NCBI GenBank assembly: GCA_037367405.1 | Contig: JAZKJV010003275.1 | Coordinates: forward strand, 62,001-126,000 | Direction: 5' to 3' | Length of the DNA: 64,000 nt | Origin: Ottelia alismoides | Lineage: Eukaryota; Streptophyta; Magnoliopsida; Alismatales; Hydrocharitaceae | Shown: piece by piece, positions 1-11,440 of the stretch | Layout: every line of letters begins with the position of its first letter | Numbering within the stretch: position 1 is the stretch's first letter | Notes under the pieces: model-generated | What the model was told of the DNA's origin: nothing | Databases searched by the model: none | Seen by the model: the letters and a program-made list of their open reading frames with translations, nothing else | Position numbers and translations under genes: made by a program

Positions 1-473
1 ATAAAAAAAAACTATAAAAAAGTCAGACTATAAAAACACTCAACACCCCTCATGCTAAGTGCATATATCAATTTTAACCCATGAGAATGGCCTGGTGAAG
101 ACAAAATCACCAGAAGAAACATGAGAGGTTGCCTAAAAAAACATCAGAGTTGGCTATAGTCTTTCTATATTGTATCCCTTTAGTATAGTGGGAATCAAAC
201 GTTACGTGCTTGGTTCACTCATGAAAGACAACATTGTTGGCACTTGGCAATATATAATACAACATGAGGATGGCAGCCTTGGGGTCCCCCGTCTGGAAAC
301 CATTAACAAAGCTCTCCTATTGAAGTGGATTGCTAGGATCTGAGGCAGAGTTGAAGACTTATGTTGCAAACTTATTTGTAAAATCTATGGTGTCCATGCA
401 CGTGATCATTTGACGCAACACCCCTCCCCCTCAACTTTCTGGAAGGGTAATAATGCCACAGTTTCCTAATTTG
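1..473 (+). pseudogene. L1-type LINE ORF2 fragment, 5' part (split by copia element)
   Basis: Between about 240 and 340 the + strand reads GGLGVPRLETINKALLLKW, with the first G inferred, the signature found between the reverse transcriptase and the zinc-binding domain of plant L1 ORF2 proteins. The reading is broken by stops (one at about 342) and is not functional. The copia element at 474-4738 interrupts it at the target ATTTG, and the same reading continues at 4744 with a further ORF2 C-terminal section. Nothing else recognisable lies in the first 240 bases. Confidence 0.65.
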
Positions 474-619
474 TGTTGGGAAAACTGAAAGCGTTGTTTA
501 TTCCTGAGAACCCTAGGCTCTCTTATGTAGAGGAGAGACTTATGGATAAATTACATAAGACATACATACGAAAAGATAAATAGAGAAACAATACATAAGA
601 TATAAAAAAGTTCTCTACA
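474..619 (-). repeat. 3' LTR of copia element
   Basis: It is 146 bp long, starts TGTTGGG and ends CTCTACA on the + strand, and matches 4595-4738 along its whole length. It is the 3' LTR because coding runs on the minus strand. Confidence 0.9.
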
Positions 620-655
620 TTCCCCCTCAAGATGGAGCATAGATGTCGACCATGC

Positions 656-3600
656 TCAACTTGGATGAAAACTTCTGGAAAGATCCTCTGAGTAGGGCCT
701 TGGTGAAGATATATGCAGTCTGATCTCCTGAGCTGACATGAGAGGTAGATGAAAACCTTTCTGGATCATATCCTGTGTATAGTGACAGTCCACTTCAATA
801 TGTTTTGTTCTCTCATGGTACACATGGTTGTTGATAATGAATAGTACAACCTGATTATCACACTGTAACTGCATAAGAAGAGGAACATCTATATGCAAAT
901 CTGCAAGAACTGCTCGAACCCACATCATTTTTGTGCTTGCTTGTGCCATAACCCTATATTTAGATTCAACACTTGACCTGGAATTACGGTTTGCTTCTTA
1001 CTCTTCCAAGATACAAGAGAGCTGTTGAGGAATATAACAAACCCTGTAGTGGACTTTCTGTTCTTGGGACACCCTGCATAGTCTGCATCTGTGCATGTTG
1101 AAATGGTAAGATCTACCCCTTTTGTGAATAACAATCCTGCACCTGGAGATGACTTTATGTATCTCAGTATCATATGAACAACATCCATATGTACCTGTCG
1201 GGGTTGCTTTATGAACTGACTTACCCGACTAACTGCAAAGGAGATATCATGCCTAGTGATAGTGACATGGAGAAGCTTTCCCACCAATTCTCTAAACCTT
1301 CTCTTGTCTACTTCATCTGTATCCTCATCATATAATCTCATACTAGGATCCATAAGAGTAGTGGCAGGTCTACACCCAATCATTCTTGTCTCAACAAGCA
1401 TATCTGTGACATATTTTCTCTGGGTTATGACGAGACCCTGTTGATTCCTGGCAAACTCTAATCCCAAGAAATACCTTAGAGTTCCAAGATCCTTGGTGAC
1501 AAATTGGCATCCCAGAATCTCCTTTGCTCTTTTTATTCGATCCACATCTTCTCCTGTAACGAGTATGCCATCAACATAAACCCTAATAATGACAGTACAT
1601 GTTAACCCCTGCACATCATCTCATGTAACGAGTATGCCATCAACATATGTGTTCTATGAACAAACAATGAATGATCTGCATTAGACCTCCTAAATCCCTG
1701 CTTCTCAAATAAATCTGAGAGCTTCTGAAACCATGGCGGGCTCTACTTTAGGCCACAAATTGCCTTGTGAAGTCTACAAACATGTTGACACTCCCCCTCA
1801 ACAGCAAACCCCGGAGGTTGTTGCATGTAGACTTCTTCCTGAAGATCACCATACAATATGGTATTCTTAACATCAAGCTAAAATAAAGACCAATCACATA
1901 CCACTACAACTGAAAGAAGAATATGTAGAGTAGAATGGCGAGCAACATGAGAAAAAGTGTCCATATAATCCACGCCATACATCTAAGTAAAGCTTTGTGT
2001 AACCAATCTAGACTTGTAACGATCAATGGTACCATATGCATTGTGTTTTATTGTAAACACCCATTTACAAATGGCAACTTGATGCCTCAGTGGGAGTAGG
2101 GACCATGCTCCAAGTATCACGAGACTGTAGGACAACCATCTATTCCATAGCTAGAAGCCATTGATTGTCTCTCAACGCCTTGTGATAATTCTGTGGTATA
2201 GCCACGACATATAAAGCATCAACAAACTTCTTGAAATCCCATGTTAAGCGATCAAAGGAAACCTGTGAAGCTAATGGATATGAGGCACGTGTACGCTTCT
2301 GCTTTCTAATAGCAATAGGAACATCAAGGTCAACAGTTCTCCTCAGATGGTGTAACATTCTCCTGCAAAGAAGCCTGCTCAGGCACACCTCCAGAACCAT
2401 CGTTAGAAACCTTGTAATCAATACATACTTGAGGCGTGTTGGATGATGGACGTTGGCCATGAGCAGAAGATGACCGACGAGTATAGAAATGTGGGAATGG
2501 TGCAATCGACGGTTGAAGAGGGGAGGGTAACGTAGGTGGCGGTGGTTGGGTTGAAATAACCGGTACATGTTGGGCTGGAGGTGTGCTCATAGGAGGAGGT
2601 GGCATGTAAACCTCATTATCTAAAGCTGATCACTGATGAAGTTAACCTATCACCTGCAGGAGAAAATTACATCTCTGACTCAAAAATTGTAACATCGGCA
2701 CTCACATAATATTTCCTGCTCAATGGATCATAGCAACGATATCCCTTCTGTGTTCTAGAGTACCCAACAAACACACACACACTTGACAGCTTTAGGAGAG
2801 AGCTTGTCTATACTTGGAGACACATGGTAGACAAATGCAGTCAAGCCAAATACACGAGGAGTGAGGGAAAATAATTCCTTCTCTGAAAATGCTAGAGAGA
2901 GGATTTTTCTCACCAAGAACATAAGAAGGCATGCAGTTCACAAAATAACATGTCGTAAGAACATCGCCCCAGAACGAATGTGGGGCACGACTTTGAATCA
3001 GAAGAGTACGAGTGATATCAAGTAAGTGGCGGTGATTCCTCTCTGCAACATCATTTTATTGAGAAGTATAGGCACACGATGTTTGATGAATAATACCACG
3101 GTATGAGAAAAATTTTGAGAGAGTGTGAGTACAGAATTCCAAAGCTTATCAGTTCTCACAAATTTCAGAGACAAAGAAAAAATATTATGCACTTCATTAA
3201 TAAAAGTTTTGATAACATCCCCTGCTTCAGATTTATTCTTCAACGAAAACATTCATGACAAATGAGAGAAATCATCAACTACAACAAGATAAAACATGTC
3301 TCCCTATTGATCGGGAACACGACTTGGGCCCCAAATATCAATATGAAACAACTCAAAAAGGGAGCGACTGCTCCGACTCTGACGATTAGGAAAAACAGAT
3401 CGATGATGCTTTCCCAACTGACATACTTCACACTGGAAGGGAGAACGAGAGATCTGAGGCAAGACATGACACGTCTTCTAGAGTGGAAGATGACTAAAAT
3501 GCAGGTACCATGTGAAAGGAGAGACAGATGCATGAGACTGAGAATATAGGCTAGCATAGAACCAGACGATAGAGGTCGACCTGCTCACGACTACAACCAA

Positions 3601-3700
3601 TCACCCTGCCCATGAAAATGTCCTGAAAAACAAGAGACGATTGATCAAAAATAGCTCGGTAATGTAAATCCTTCGTAATATGACTAATAGATAATAAATT
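656..3700 (-). pseudogene. copia pol relic: integrase, reverse transcriptase, RNase H
   Basis: Minus-strand pieces of a copia polyprotein lie in several frames. A gag-pre-integrase section is at about 3280-3700 and integrase core pieces at about 2900-3250. The linker ending in the KALRDNQWLLAME-type RT start is at 2140-2570, and the thumb and RNase H region, with KSTTGFVIFL and SWKSKKQ motifs, is at 925-1614. The RT catalytic box reads YVDG where YVDD is expected. RNase H continues at 656-949. A 19-base sequence is repeated near 1560 and 1620, beside a local deletion or duplication. The element cannot make its own enzymes. Confidence 0.85.
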
Positions 3701-3710
3701 CATAGAAAAA

Positions 3711-4163
3711 TCAGGTGCATGCAACATGTTCTGCAAATGCATTGACGGTGTCGAACGAATCTCCCCTTGTCCTGTGATCGGGGAATGAGTCCCATCTGCT
3801 ATGACGACAACCCTCCCTAGAGGTACCTGTCTTGGTCTCATTCCTCTCCCGAGAATAAGTTGCGGTGAGGATATCCCACATCGCCTTGGCAGTGGGCTGA
3901 TGTAACACATCATTGGCAATCTCAATCGCCAATGTACCAGACAACCAGACTTTGGCATATGCATCATCTGCCTCCCATGAGGCATTGGTCCCTGTTTTCT
4001 TAATTGGCTCCTCTTCGGTAAGAATATGCTTATTACCCGTAGATTTCACGAGGCTCATGAGCTGCATATCCCAAAGTTCGTAGTTCGTCCCGTCCATCTT
4101 GACAATTGGCGATGGACCTTTAAAAGTTCCAGTGGCAGGAACATCGACCTTGCTCTCTGACAT
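3711..4163 (-). pseudogene. copia gag, N-terminal part
   Basis: A 150-codon minus-strand frame starts MSESKVDVP and carries the copia gag features: the LWDMQL box near residue 30 and a later AMWDIL box (UBN2-type gag). The frame is lost near residue 115, after which the continuation lies in another frame. The start is 430 bases inside the 5' LTR, as expected for gag. It belongs to the element at 474-4738. Confidence 0.8.
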
Positions 4164-4594
4164 AGTATCGGATGAACAAAACTAGGGTTTTGTAGACCAA
4201 TAGATATGTGTCTACACAGACATATTAGGATTTGATTGCATATATAGACTTATGCAACCAAATCCATCAACCCAAACGAGACCTCGATACAAGCAGAAGA
4301 GGACGTGGACCGGCTACAATGGGGGCCGACGATGAGAAAGCGAGAGGTTGGGCCGACGATGGCTTGCCAAAAAGTGACCGGCAGCAGTGGCGGTTCGTCA
4401 AGAGGAGGTGTGGCGGCGGCTCACCGAAAGGAGACCGGCAACGGCTCGGCGGAAGGGAGAATTCGGCAGCGATCGCTTGGAGGAGGAGAGAGTCCCGCGG
4501 CGGCCGCTTGGAGGAGGAGAGAGGGGCAACGGGTGTGGTTAGGATTAGGATTAGGGTATGAGAGCTCCGGTCTAGAGTCACCGCTTTGATATCA

Positions 4595-4738
4595 TGTTGG
4601 GAAAAGTGAAAGCGTTGTTTATACCTGAGAACTCTAGGCTATCTTATATAGAGGAGAGACCTATTGGTATATTACATAAGACACACATAAGAAAAGATAA
4701 ATAGAGAACAATACATAAGATATAAAAAGATCTCTACA
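4595..4738 (-). repeat. 5' LTR of copia element
   Basis: It is 144 bp long and matches 474-619 with about a dozen differences. The degenerate tRNA-Met primer site lies directly inside it at about 4581-4594, and the target duplicate ATTTG lies directly outside it. Confidence 0.9.
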
Positions 4739-4938
4739 ATTTGTTCCCCTAACCCTTGGAGATGGGCGATTCTTTGCTTTCTGGACAGATAGCTAGACTG
4801 ATAGTGGTCTGTTTGAGACTCGCTTTCCATGCCTCTTTGCTGTGGTTGCAGAAATGCAGTCTCTAGTAACAGATTGTTGGGATTTCGGTTCTTGGATGTT
4901 GTCTTTTGTGTCCGACCTCTCTGATCAAAGGGTGGAGG

Positions 4939-5084
4939 ATCTTTTGGGTCTTCTTGAGTCTATTCAACATGTGGTAGGTCCAACGACAGGGCGAGATCAT
5001 TGGCTTTGCTTCAAAAGGGCGATATCTTTTGGGTCTTCTTGAGTCTATTCAACATGTGGTAGGTTCAACGGTAGGGCGAGATCA
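4939..5084 (+). repeat. Short duplication inside L1 relic
   Basis: About 61 bp (4939-4999) is repeated at 5024-5084 with few changes, at an 85-bp spacing. It probably arose by slippage or unequal exchange inside the dead LINE. Confidence 0.85.
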
Positions 5085-5200
5085 AAGGCAGTCTCGATGA
5101 GTGAGGCACACGCCTTGCTAAAAGAGCCTGAGGCATGTGCCTCGAGGCTAAAATAGAGCGGCCTCGCTTCGAGGTGTACGCCTTGAGGCATGCCCTTTCA
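5085..5200. mobile_element. GAGGC/GCCTC-rich small element (hAT-like?)
   Basis: The L1 reading is broken by about 115 bp dominated by GAGGC and GCCTC in both orientations, bounded by AAAGGCA on the left and TGCCCTTT on the right. The make-up resembles the other short-motif insertions in this window. No convincing target duplication was found, so the element call is tentative. Confidence 0.35.
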
Positions 5201-5705
5201 TACAATGTTCTTAGTTTTGGCCAACTTTCTATCTAAGTCGATGTGTCCCATGGTGGTTCGGGATTATTGGACTCGACAAAAGGCCACTTTACGATGGAGA
5301 AGGCTTATAGGTGCTCTGCTTCGATGGTTTTTGACTCAGGAATTGCTATCGTGACTTTGGGGCAAGTTTTGGACTGGAAGATTCCTCGGTAGATCAAGGT
5401 TATCATGTGGTTGCTTGGAAGAGGGTGGGTGTTGAGGATTGCTCGGAGAGTCGGGATTTTCTAGGGGACTTGTAACTCTTACAAAATATGTGATGAGAGG
5501 TTAGAGAACTTAGATCACCTTTTCTTCTCATGTTCGACGTCAAAGGATATTAAGGTAGAGGCCAATTTAGATGGTGCCCATCAATTGTGGTTTTACGTGT
5601 GGGGTAACATTCGCATGCCACCCATATATTCCTGAATATGAACGAGTCCACACGTATCCTAGTGATTTTAATAAACAAGACTGCCGAGCGTTGAAATGAT
5701 GTAAG

Positions 5706-6018
5706 TGTTGGAGTATGCCCATTCATATAGATGGGTAAATGGATCTCTCCAGGATCCATTTACCCAATCCAATTGTTTAGTCCCACATCTACCAGTTGTG
5801 GGATGTTGAGACTCGGTGGGGGCTATATAAGAAGCCCCTCACCCTCTGTATCCAGCGAGAAAAGTGGTAGACTATCAGCCCTTTGAGGCGTTCTCTCGTG
5901 GTTTCATCCCGCTCCTTAGGGAGTAGGGTTTCACGTAAAAATCTCTGACTTCATGTTTTATCTTTCTGTAGTTTATGCTTTGTTTATCATTTCGCTTTCG
6001 CATTCCTATTTTCTAACA
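5706..6018 (+). repeat. 5' LTR with adjacent tRNA-Met primer-binding site
   Basis: A 313-bp TG...CA unit contains a TATA-type box and is followed at once by a primer-binding site (6019-6030) differing by one base from the common plant TGGTATCAGAGC. Confidence 0.7.
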
Positions 6019-8043
6019 TGGTATCATAGCGGGTTCGATTCTCGAGGTTTTCATGTTCTTTATTTATTCGAGATTCGATTGTAATGTTGCTCATTCTTGA
6101 AGATTATGTATTCATATATGGTTCAAGTTTTTGGTTCAAGATCTCTAGGGTTTTTCTGAAACCCTAGATCCACGAGTCCAGGCCGTATCTCTATTGCGCA
6201 TGCGGCAGCAGCGCCCAGGTGCAACCCTCATCCTCCCTCAGGCGGTCCTCCAGGCGACAACAATGCCTTCAAGCCTCCATGAGTTCATTGCAGGACATCC
6301 TCTAAAGGCAGACATATCAGCTTAGGCTCCCTGCCGCCCCAGTCTCCATTGCGCAGGCACCTCTCAGCACTGTGCAATGCGGTGCTGATCTTCATCATCT
6401 TCAGATCATCCTTGTCGCAGAAATCCTATGGCGGCAACGCTCGCATGACTCCTCCTACAGTCCCACCACTCGGCGGTTGTGACACATCAAAGCATCGGAG
6501 CTCGTGCACATCTCCTGGTGCGCTTCTCCATAGATCCAACGAGCAGGCTCCAAGGCGGTTGTACTCCTCCCACTCGCGAGCACCTCTAGGACTCCGTACT
6601 CAGGGGCTGATGCCCTCTGTCCCCCTCCCTCCTGGCGACGATGTCATCCTCATCCATCCCAAGCGCAGCCCCATCTCCTCACACTCAGGCGACAATGCCC
6701 TCCATGGCTCCGCACCCTCTCAAGCCCAAGCGGCGTCCCCACGATGGTCGCCAACCACCGGGAAATCACGCAAGCTGCGAGCCTTCATCCTCCAGCCGCA
6801 TATGGCGGTGCGACATACTCTCTTGCGCAGGCGACGCGAGGTCCAAAAGTTGGCGGCCTCCCGTGAGAGCAACAGATGCCCCCATCAGGGGCGACAGTAT
6901 TTCTGGAGAGGGTTTCCCGATGAGAACCCTAAATTCGTCTCTATTTGTTTCAGGCCCAACCAGGGCTACATGTGTAAAAATTATTGCGTGAGAATATTGA
7001 GCCCAATTGGGCTGCAAGTTTAAAAAGAGGAGAGAGATTAAAAAAAGTAGATGCGTACAAAAAACGTGCGTGAGAAGAAATGAGCCATCTATTTGAAAAA
7101 ATGAAATAGCCGAAAAAAGATTTAAAAAAAGAGAAAAAAATTAATTGAGAAAAGCCGAAAAAATGCGATGGCTTATTTGGTTTTGTTCTCCCCATATGTT
7201 CTTGTCTTCTCCCAACTTGGTCGATGTCTTCTTTCCGACAAGTATGGGAGAAAGGGGGAATAATTGTGTAAAGTTCTTCGGTCATGATTCAGATTCCAAC
7301 CAGGTCAGATTCAGATTTTCCCAGGCCAACCAGATTGTTCAGACTCTACAGTTTTTTAGATGAAGATTTTCCATGCGTAGTTTCAAACTCGGTGTTCCTA
7401 TTCCCAGTCCATAGTGTGATGCGCAGTTTCAGACTCGACGTTCATATGGTTCCGATTCTTCAGTTCAGACATGCACATGTATGCGGTCTTCTTTTCAGAT
7501 GTGCACATGTATGCCATCATTGTTTGTGGTCCCCATCTTTTGTGTTCCAGCCAGGATTTTCATGTGATCCATAGGGACTCCAGAGTAGAGATCTCATTTC
7601 CTATGTCATGTAGGCTAGGGTTTTCATGTGTTTCATAGGGACTTCAAAGTAGAGATCCCATTCTCTGAGCCAGATGGGAAAGACCTAGTTCTTTGACGAG
7701 AGACTTTTTCAGATTCCATTCTCCAGTGTTTGTGAACTCTAGTACGCGATCCTTCCGAGGTTCCTATGAGAGAGAACCCACTTTGAGATCCCTATGAGAG
7801 AACCATCTTCAAAGATCTGCGTATGGATAATTAGCGCCGCTCTTTATTCGGCCCTTTCAGAGATGGAGCAGTTCTCCACATGTTGTGACGGGGCAGGGTT
7901 CTCCAGATAGAGACTCATTTTCAGTTGGTGACTCTGACAGGCGCAGTACAGAGTACACCCACTTTGACTCATACTCCAGCCCGTTTGTCCTCCTCACATG
8001 CACATCATGAGAAGTAACGTCCTCGACATCAGATTTTCTAACA
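5706..8043 (+). mobile_element. LTR retrotransposon with a damaged 3' end
   Basis: 5706-6018 looks like a 5' LTR: it starts TGTTGGAG, has a CTATATAAG promoter box near 5822 and ends TTTTCTAACA. TGGTATCATAGCGGG, a tRNA-Met primer site, follows at 6019. The right end at 8043 reads ATTTTCTAACA. The 5-bp duplication GTAAG occurs on both sides (5701-5705 and 8044-8048). The last 300 bp do not otherwise match the 5' LTR, so most of the 3' LTR seems deleted or replaced. The interior has an open frame at 6349-7023 without recognisable domains. Confidence 0.6.
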
Positions 8044-8137
8044 GTAAGATCATAGCAAATTAGGGTAGAAAACCACTTGATATATAGGGGATCAAACGGA
8101 AGACAAGTAACAAGGTCTTAGAACTAGAAACCCCTCT

Positions 8138-8240
8138 AATGGCCTTGTGGTAGAAGCAGTTGGCTCCCACTTTAAGGACCAAGGTTCAACCTCACCCTCC
8201 CCCCTTAACTGGTATAAAAAGTAACAAGCTCCTCACATTG
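8138..8240 (+). mobile_element. tRNA-derived SINE-like sequence
   Basis: GTGGTAGAAGCAGTTGG (8147-8163) resembles a pol III A box and GGTTCAACCTC (8183-8193) a B box, spaced as in tRNA-derived SINE heads. No tRNA cloverleaf can be drawn. Ends and target duplications are unclear. Confidence 0.45.
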
Positions 8241-8310
8241 TTAATGAGTACAATTTCATGCCTAAGCGATCTTAAGTTTTCTGAATGGTAGAATTTGCAC
8301 GTAGAATGAA

Positions 8311-9391
8311 GGGATTTTATCACTTGTGCTCTTTCTTAACTTATGTAATATTGATTATGTCCCTTCCTTTTTAGGAATATCAGTTGTGCCCATGACTTCT
8401 TGCAACGTTATCATTGATGCACTTCCGTTAGTTTGACTGGCAATGAGTTGAACTAAACCATCAACCACCTCCTCCACCAAGCCCCCCACCCCCTCGGGGG
8501 GAAGGGGGGCTCCTTCTCCCCCATCCCCGACCTCCTCCCCGCCCCGACCTTCTTTTTCTTGTTGTGCTTTCCTTGATTTGTGATGTTCTGAAAGGTTACT
8601 CCATCCTCATTGTAATAAAAACCCCAAACTCAATCCTACCCTCGACAATCACCGTCATCCCTTCTCCTTTTTCTTTGAGTCACGAGTTACCATTGCTTTT
8701 GCAGGTCTATCGGGTAAAACATCCACCGGAGCAACGCAAGGCTCTGCACCAAGCTATCTAGCTGCTGGAATCACTGAAGTTGCATAGCAGGAGCGGTGCA
8801 CACCGATTTCCATCTAGCTCTACTCTTAGATTCTTCTTGAGTGAAGTCGAGCTACGGAGAAGGAGCCCCCCTTTGCAAGTCTTCGATGAAGCTGCATCAA
8901 AGCCGCATCAGAACCTTGCTCGTCCTTGAGCATTAGAGCAACCAGTCCACAAGTAGAGGACCTTCTCGCAACACCCTCTTTGGCCCATTCACGCGTCAAC
9001 CACTATCGGAGCGGGAGGAGGTTGAGGCGACAATTCTGGAGGAGGTGGGGTGGATGAGGGGGCTGGAGGAGGTGGGGCTGATGGATGAGGGGGCTGGAGG
9101 AGGTGGGGCGGGGAGCTAGGGTGTGGCAGAGGAGGTGGGAATATGCGGAGAGGAAGAAGATAAAGAGAAGGTTTTTAGACAATGACATATCTACCCTATC
9201 CCTATGTATTAGTTAGAAATTATCCTTTTGTCTAAAAGTTAACGTCCGTTTGGAGTGGATGGACAGCAACCATCCCGAGGGGCACAAGTGATAAAAAATG
9301 GAAGAATGTAGGGGCACAACTGATATTCCAAAAAAGAGAAAGGCATAACTGATATTGCAAAAGTTAGGAGGGGCACATTTGATAAAATTCC
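8311..9391. mobile_element. Mutator-like non-autonomous element I
   Basis: Terminal inverted repeats of over 100 bp can be aligned. The left end reads GGGATTTTATCACTTGTGC and the right end, reversed, GGAATTTTATCAAATGTGC. Both continue through an AATATCAGTTGTGCCC block. Flanking 9-mers TAGAATGAA and TATAATAAA agree at 7 of 9 positions, fitting a Mutator-type 9-bp duplication. The interior is GC- and proline-codon-rich without a recognisable protein. A second copy lies at 18166-19201. Confidence 0.65.
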
Positions 9392-11065
9392 TATAATAAA
9401 ATTTAAGAGCCAGATCACACCTTATTTGTCTCGGGAAAAAATGATATAGATTGAAATATTACTGCAGTTTCAAGTGTTTATGAGATATACAATCATCATC
9501 TTCAGAAGTTATCGAGTTTCTCCTTAGTCCTTACTACTGCACCAACCAGATAGGGACATTGGTAAATGGAAGTCAGAGCACACAGACCTGTCTTACGATT
9601 TTCTTTTAGGAAATGCTCATTTCTTTAGATACTAGACCTGTCAAATGTGAATTATCCCAGCAAAAATTTTCTTCTAGAATAAAATGACAGCTCTTTACAA
9701 CTATGGTGGCCACATGCTAGTCAGCCCTTTGACATATAAACTTAGATGCGCATAAAAACCAAAGTCAAACATGTAAAATTACTTTCTATCTTTAGAGGAA
9801 GTTAGTACCTAATGCAATCTCTAGATCAAATTATTTGACCTTGGTTCCTCAAGCTCCTCTGGTCTCCACTATATAAGAAACCACACGCCTGTTTTTCAGT
9901 GGAATATTGTTACACATTTCCCTATGTGGCACGTGATCGCTGGTATTTAATTGTGGCTTGAAACCTCTTGAAACACTCCAACCCTAACACAATATGTTTA
10001 GAAATCGCCTCCCACGATGGTACCACAACAGGATGATGTAGCAATATCACACAAGAGGAGGTGATAGTGCCGCAGTGGGAGAAGGCAGTTCGTTTCCTTT
10101 TTTTTGGTTAGAGTTGGATTAGCATTTCAAGAGGTATGGAAATGGAACCATGATTTAGGACCAGTATCATATAGAAAAGTCAGATGTAATATTCTGTTGA
10201 AAAAAGAGATCTTTTATACAGTGGAAATCAAAGTGGACAATTACACAGAAAATCAAAAAAAATCAAAATACTATATAAGAAAAACTATAAAAGCTCTCAA
10301 CATCTCTCGGAGTAGGTACTGTACAATACAAAAGTACAATGAATAATATGTATACCTAGCATTTTTTCCTGAATATACCAACATTTATAATTAAGACACA
10401 TGGTTTTGGTAGCCTGAAACGCTGGTCTAGGACAATGATATAAATGCTGCTAAGGATAAGTTGCATTCTACCTCTATTTCATGTTTTATTTATCTATTTT
10501 TTTTTTAAATTTCTCTAAAAAATATAAGATAAAATGCGATTGTATACAGATTTTTGAGTGGAGCTTGCATAATCAAGGTCAAGTACTTTGGTCCAGAGAT
10601 TGCAGCAGGTACTATATTCTTTTAAAGATAAAAGCATTTTTACATGCTTAACAATGTGGTTTATGTGCAACTACGTTTACATATTTTGAAGGACACATTG
10701 CTTGTCGTTGTCGTCATCCTAATTAGTGAAAGTAAACACTGTCTTATTTTAGAGGTATATCTGTACGGGGATAGTTCTCATTTGGTAGGTCTTGTATTTA
10801 AAGAAATGACCATCTCCTCTAAGAAAATACAGGGCGTGCTCTCGACTTATATCCGTTCCGGATCTGGTTGGTAAGGTTGTAGATAGTGGTGAATTTTTAT
10901 ATTTTCGGAAGACAGTGATTGCGTACCTTTTAAATACTTGCACTCATGATGCCTTGCACATCTTATCTTGTTCAGGGTGTGCTTGAGGAGAGAAAATACA
11001 TATTAACATAGACCAGCTTAGTTAGAATCTGTCAATATATATCGATTTTTTTCACTACCAATCAG
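9392..11065. other. No gene recognised
   Basis: This is AT-rich sequence with short frames only. Upstream exons of the WD40 gene may lie here, but I could not identify one that joins in phase to 11066. Confidence 0.4.
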
Positions 11066-11440
11066 GTGATTTGGTTCTTAGATTCCATTCTTATTCATAG
11101 ATTCTGCCATCCGGAAAGCTTGAGATCGCGGAGACATGAAATTGCACTTGACTACAATGGGAGGAGCTTGTTAGTGACTTCTGGTTCTGTTCGATCCCCT
11201 ATATATCAGGTGGTCTTCTACCCTTATTTTCTGTGGTCTTGCCTTATTTCTTTGCTTGGCAGTCTTGTTCATCACATCCATTTGGATACTACTTGAATTT
11301 TTCAGGTTCAGGGACATATGAGTGGAATGCGGACATTACCCCACAGCGACGCCATAACCACAGTTGACTGGCATCCCACGTTGCCCATCTATATTACCGG
11401 ATCAGCAGATCACTCTGTTCGAGTCACATCAATACTCTAA
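11066..11440 (+). CDS. WD40-repeat protein, last two exons
   Basis: Exon 11066-11209 follows a TATCAG-type acceptor (ATCAG) and ends at CAG|GTGG. Exon 11306-11440 follows TTTTTCAG and ends in TAA. Both are multiples of three, and together they encode about 92 residues. The last exon reads DAITTVDWHPTLPIYITGSA followed by DHSVRV, a clear WD40 blade (DWHP turn, GSAD, then a V-R in place of W-D). The preceding exon fits the previous blade (IALDYNGRSLLVTSGS). The product should be a scaffold or adaptor, but I cannot name the family. No 5' exons are recognised upstream, so it may be a truncated remnant. Confidence 0.65.

Larger units (their letters stand above)
474..4738 (-). mobile_element. Complete but decayed Ty1/copia LTR retrotransposon
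   Basis: Two direct repeats of about 145 bp (474-619 and 4595-4738) begin TGTTGGG and end CTCTACA, and they bound a 3.97-kb interior. The 5-bp target duplication ATTTG is present on both sides (469-473 and 4739-4743), so both ends are intact. On the minus strand the base run after the 5' LTR reads TGATATCAAAGCGG, a degenerate initiator tRNA-Met primer site, and TTGAGGGGGAA next to the 3' LTR is the polypurine tract. Gag, integrase, RT and RNase H pieces follow in copia order on the minus strand but are frameshifted. The LTRs differ at roughly a dozen positions, so the insertion is not recent. It sits inside an L1 relic. Confidence 0.93.
4744..5545 (+). pseudogene. L1-type LINE ORF2 fragment, zinc-binding C-terminal part
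   Basis: The L1 reading resumes right after the copia target duplicate with FFAFWTDS, the usual F-W-D box. It ends near 5490-5535 with CDERLENLDHLFFSCSTS, the RT-associated zinc-binding motif (C, H and C in the right order). Stops and frameshifts are frequent. It is interrupted by a short duplication (4939-5084) and a GAGGC-rich insert (5085-5200). Confidence 0.75.

Noticed and set aside
5085..5200. GAGGC-rich piece as a confirmed hAT element
   Set aside because: No 8-bp duplication could be aligned; kept only as a low-confidence feature.
6349..7023. 224-residue frame as a host gene
   Set aside because: It lies inside an LTR element, has no recognisable domain, and has no supporting splice or promoter signals.
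8140..8215. Possible tRNA gene
   Set aside because: A and B box-like words exist but no acceptor stem or anticodon arm forms; a SINE remnant fits better.
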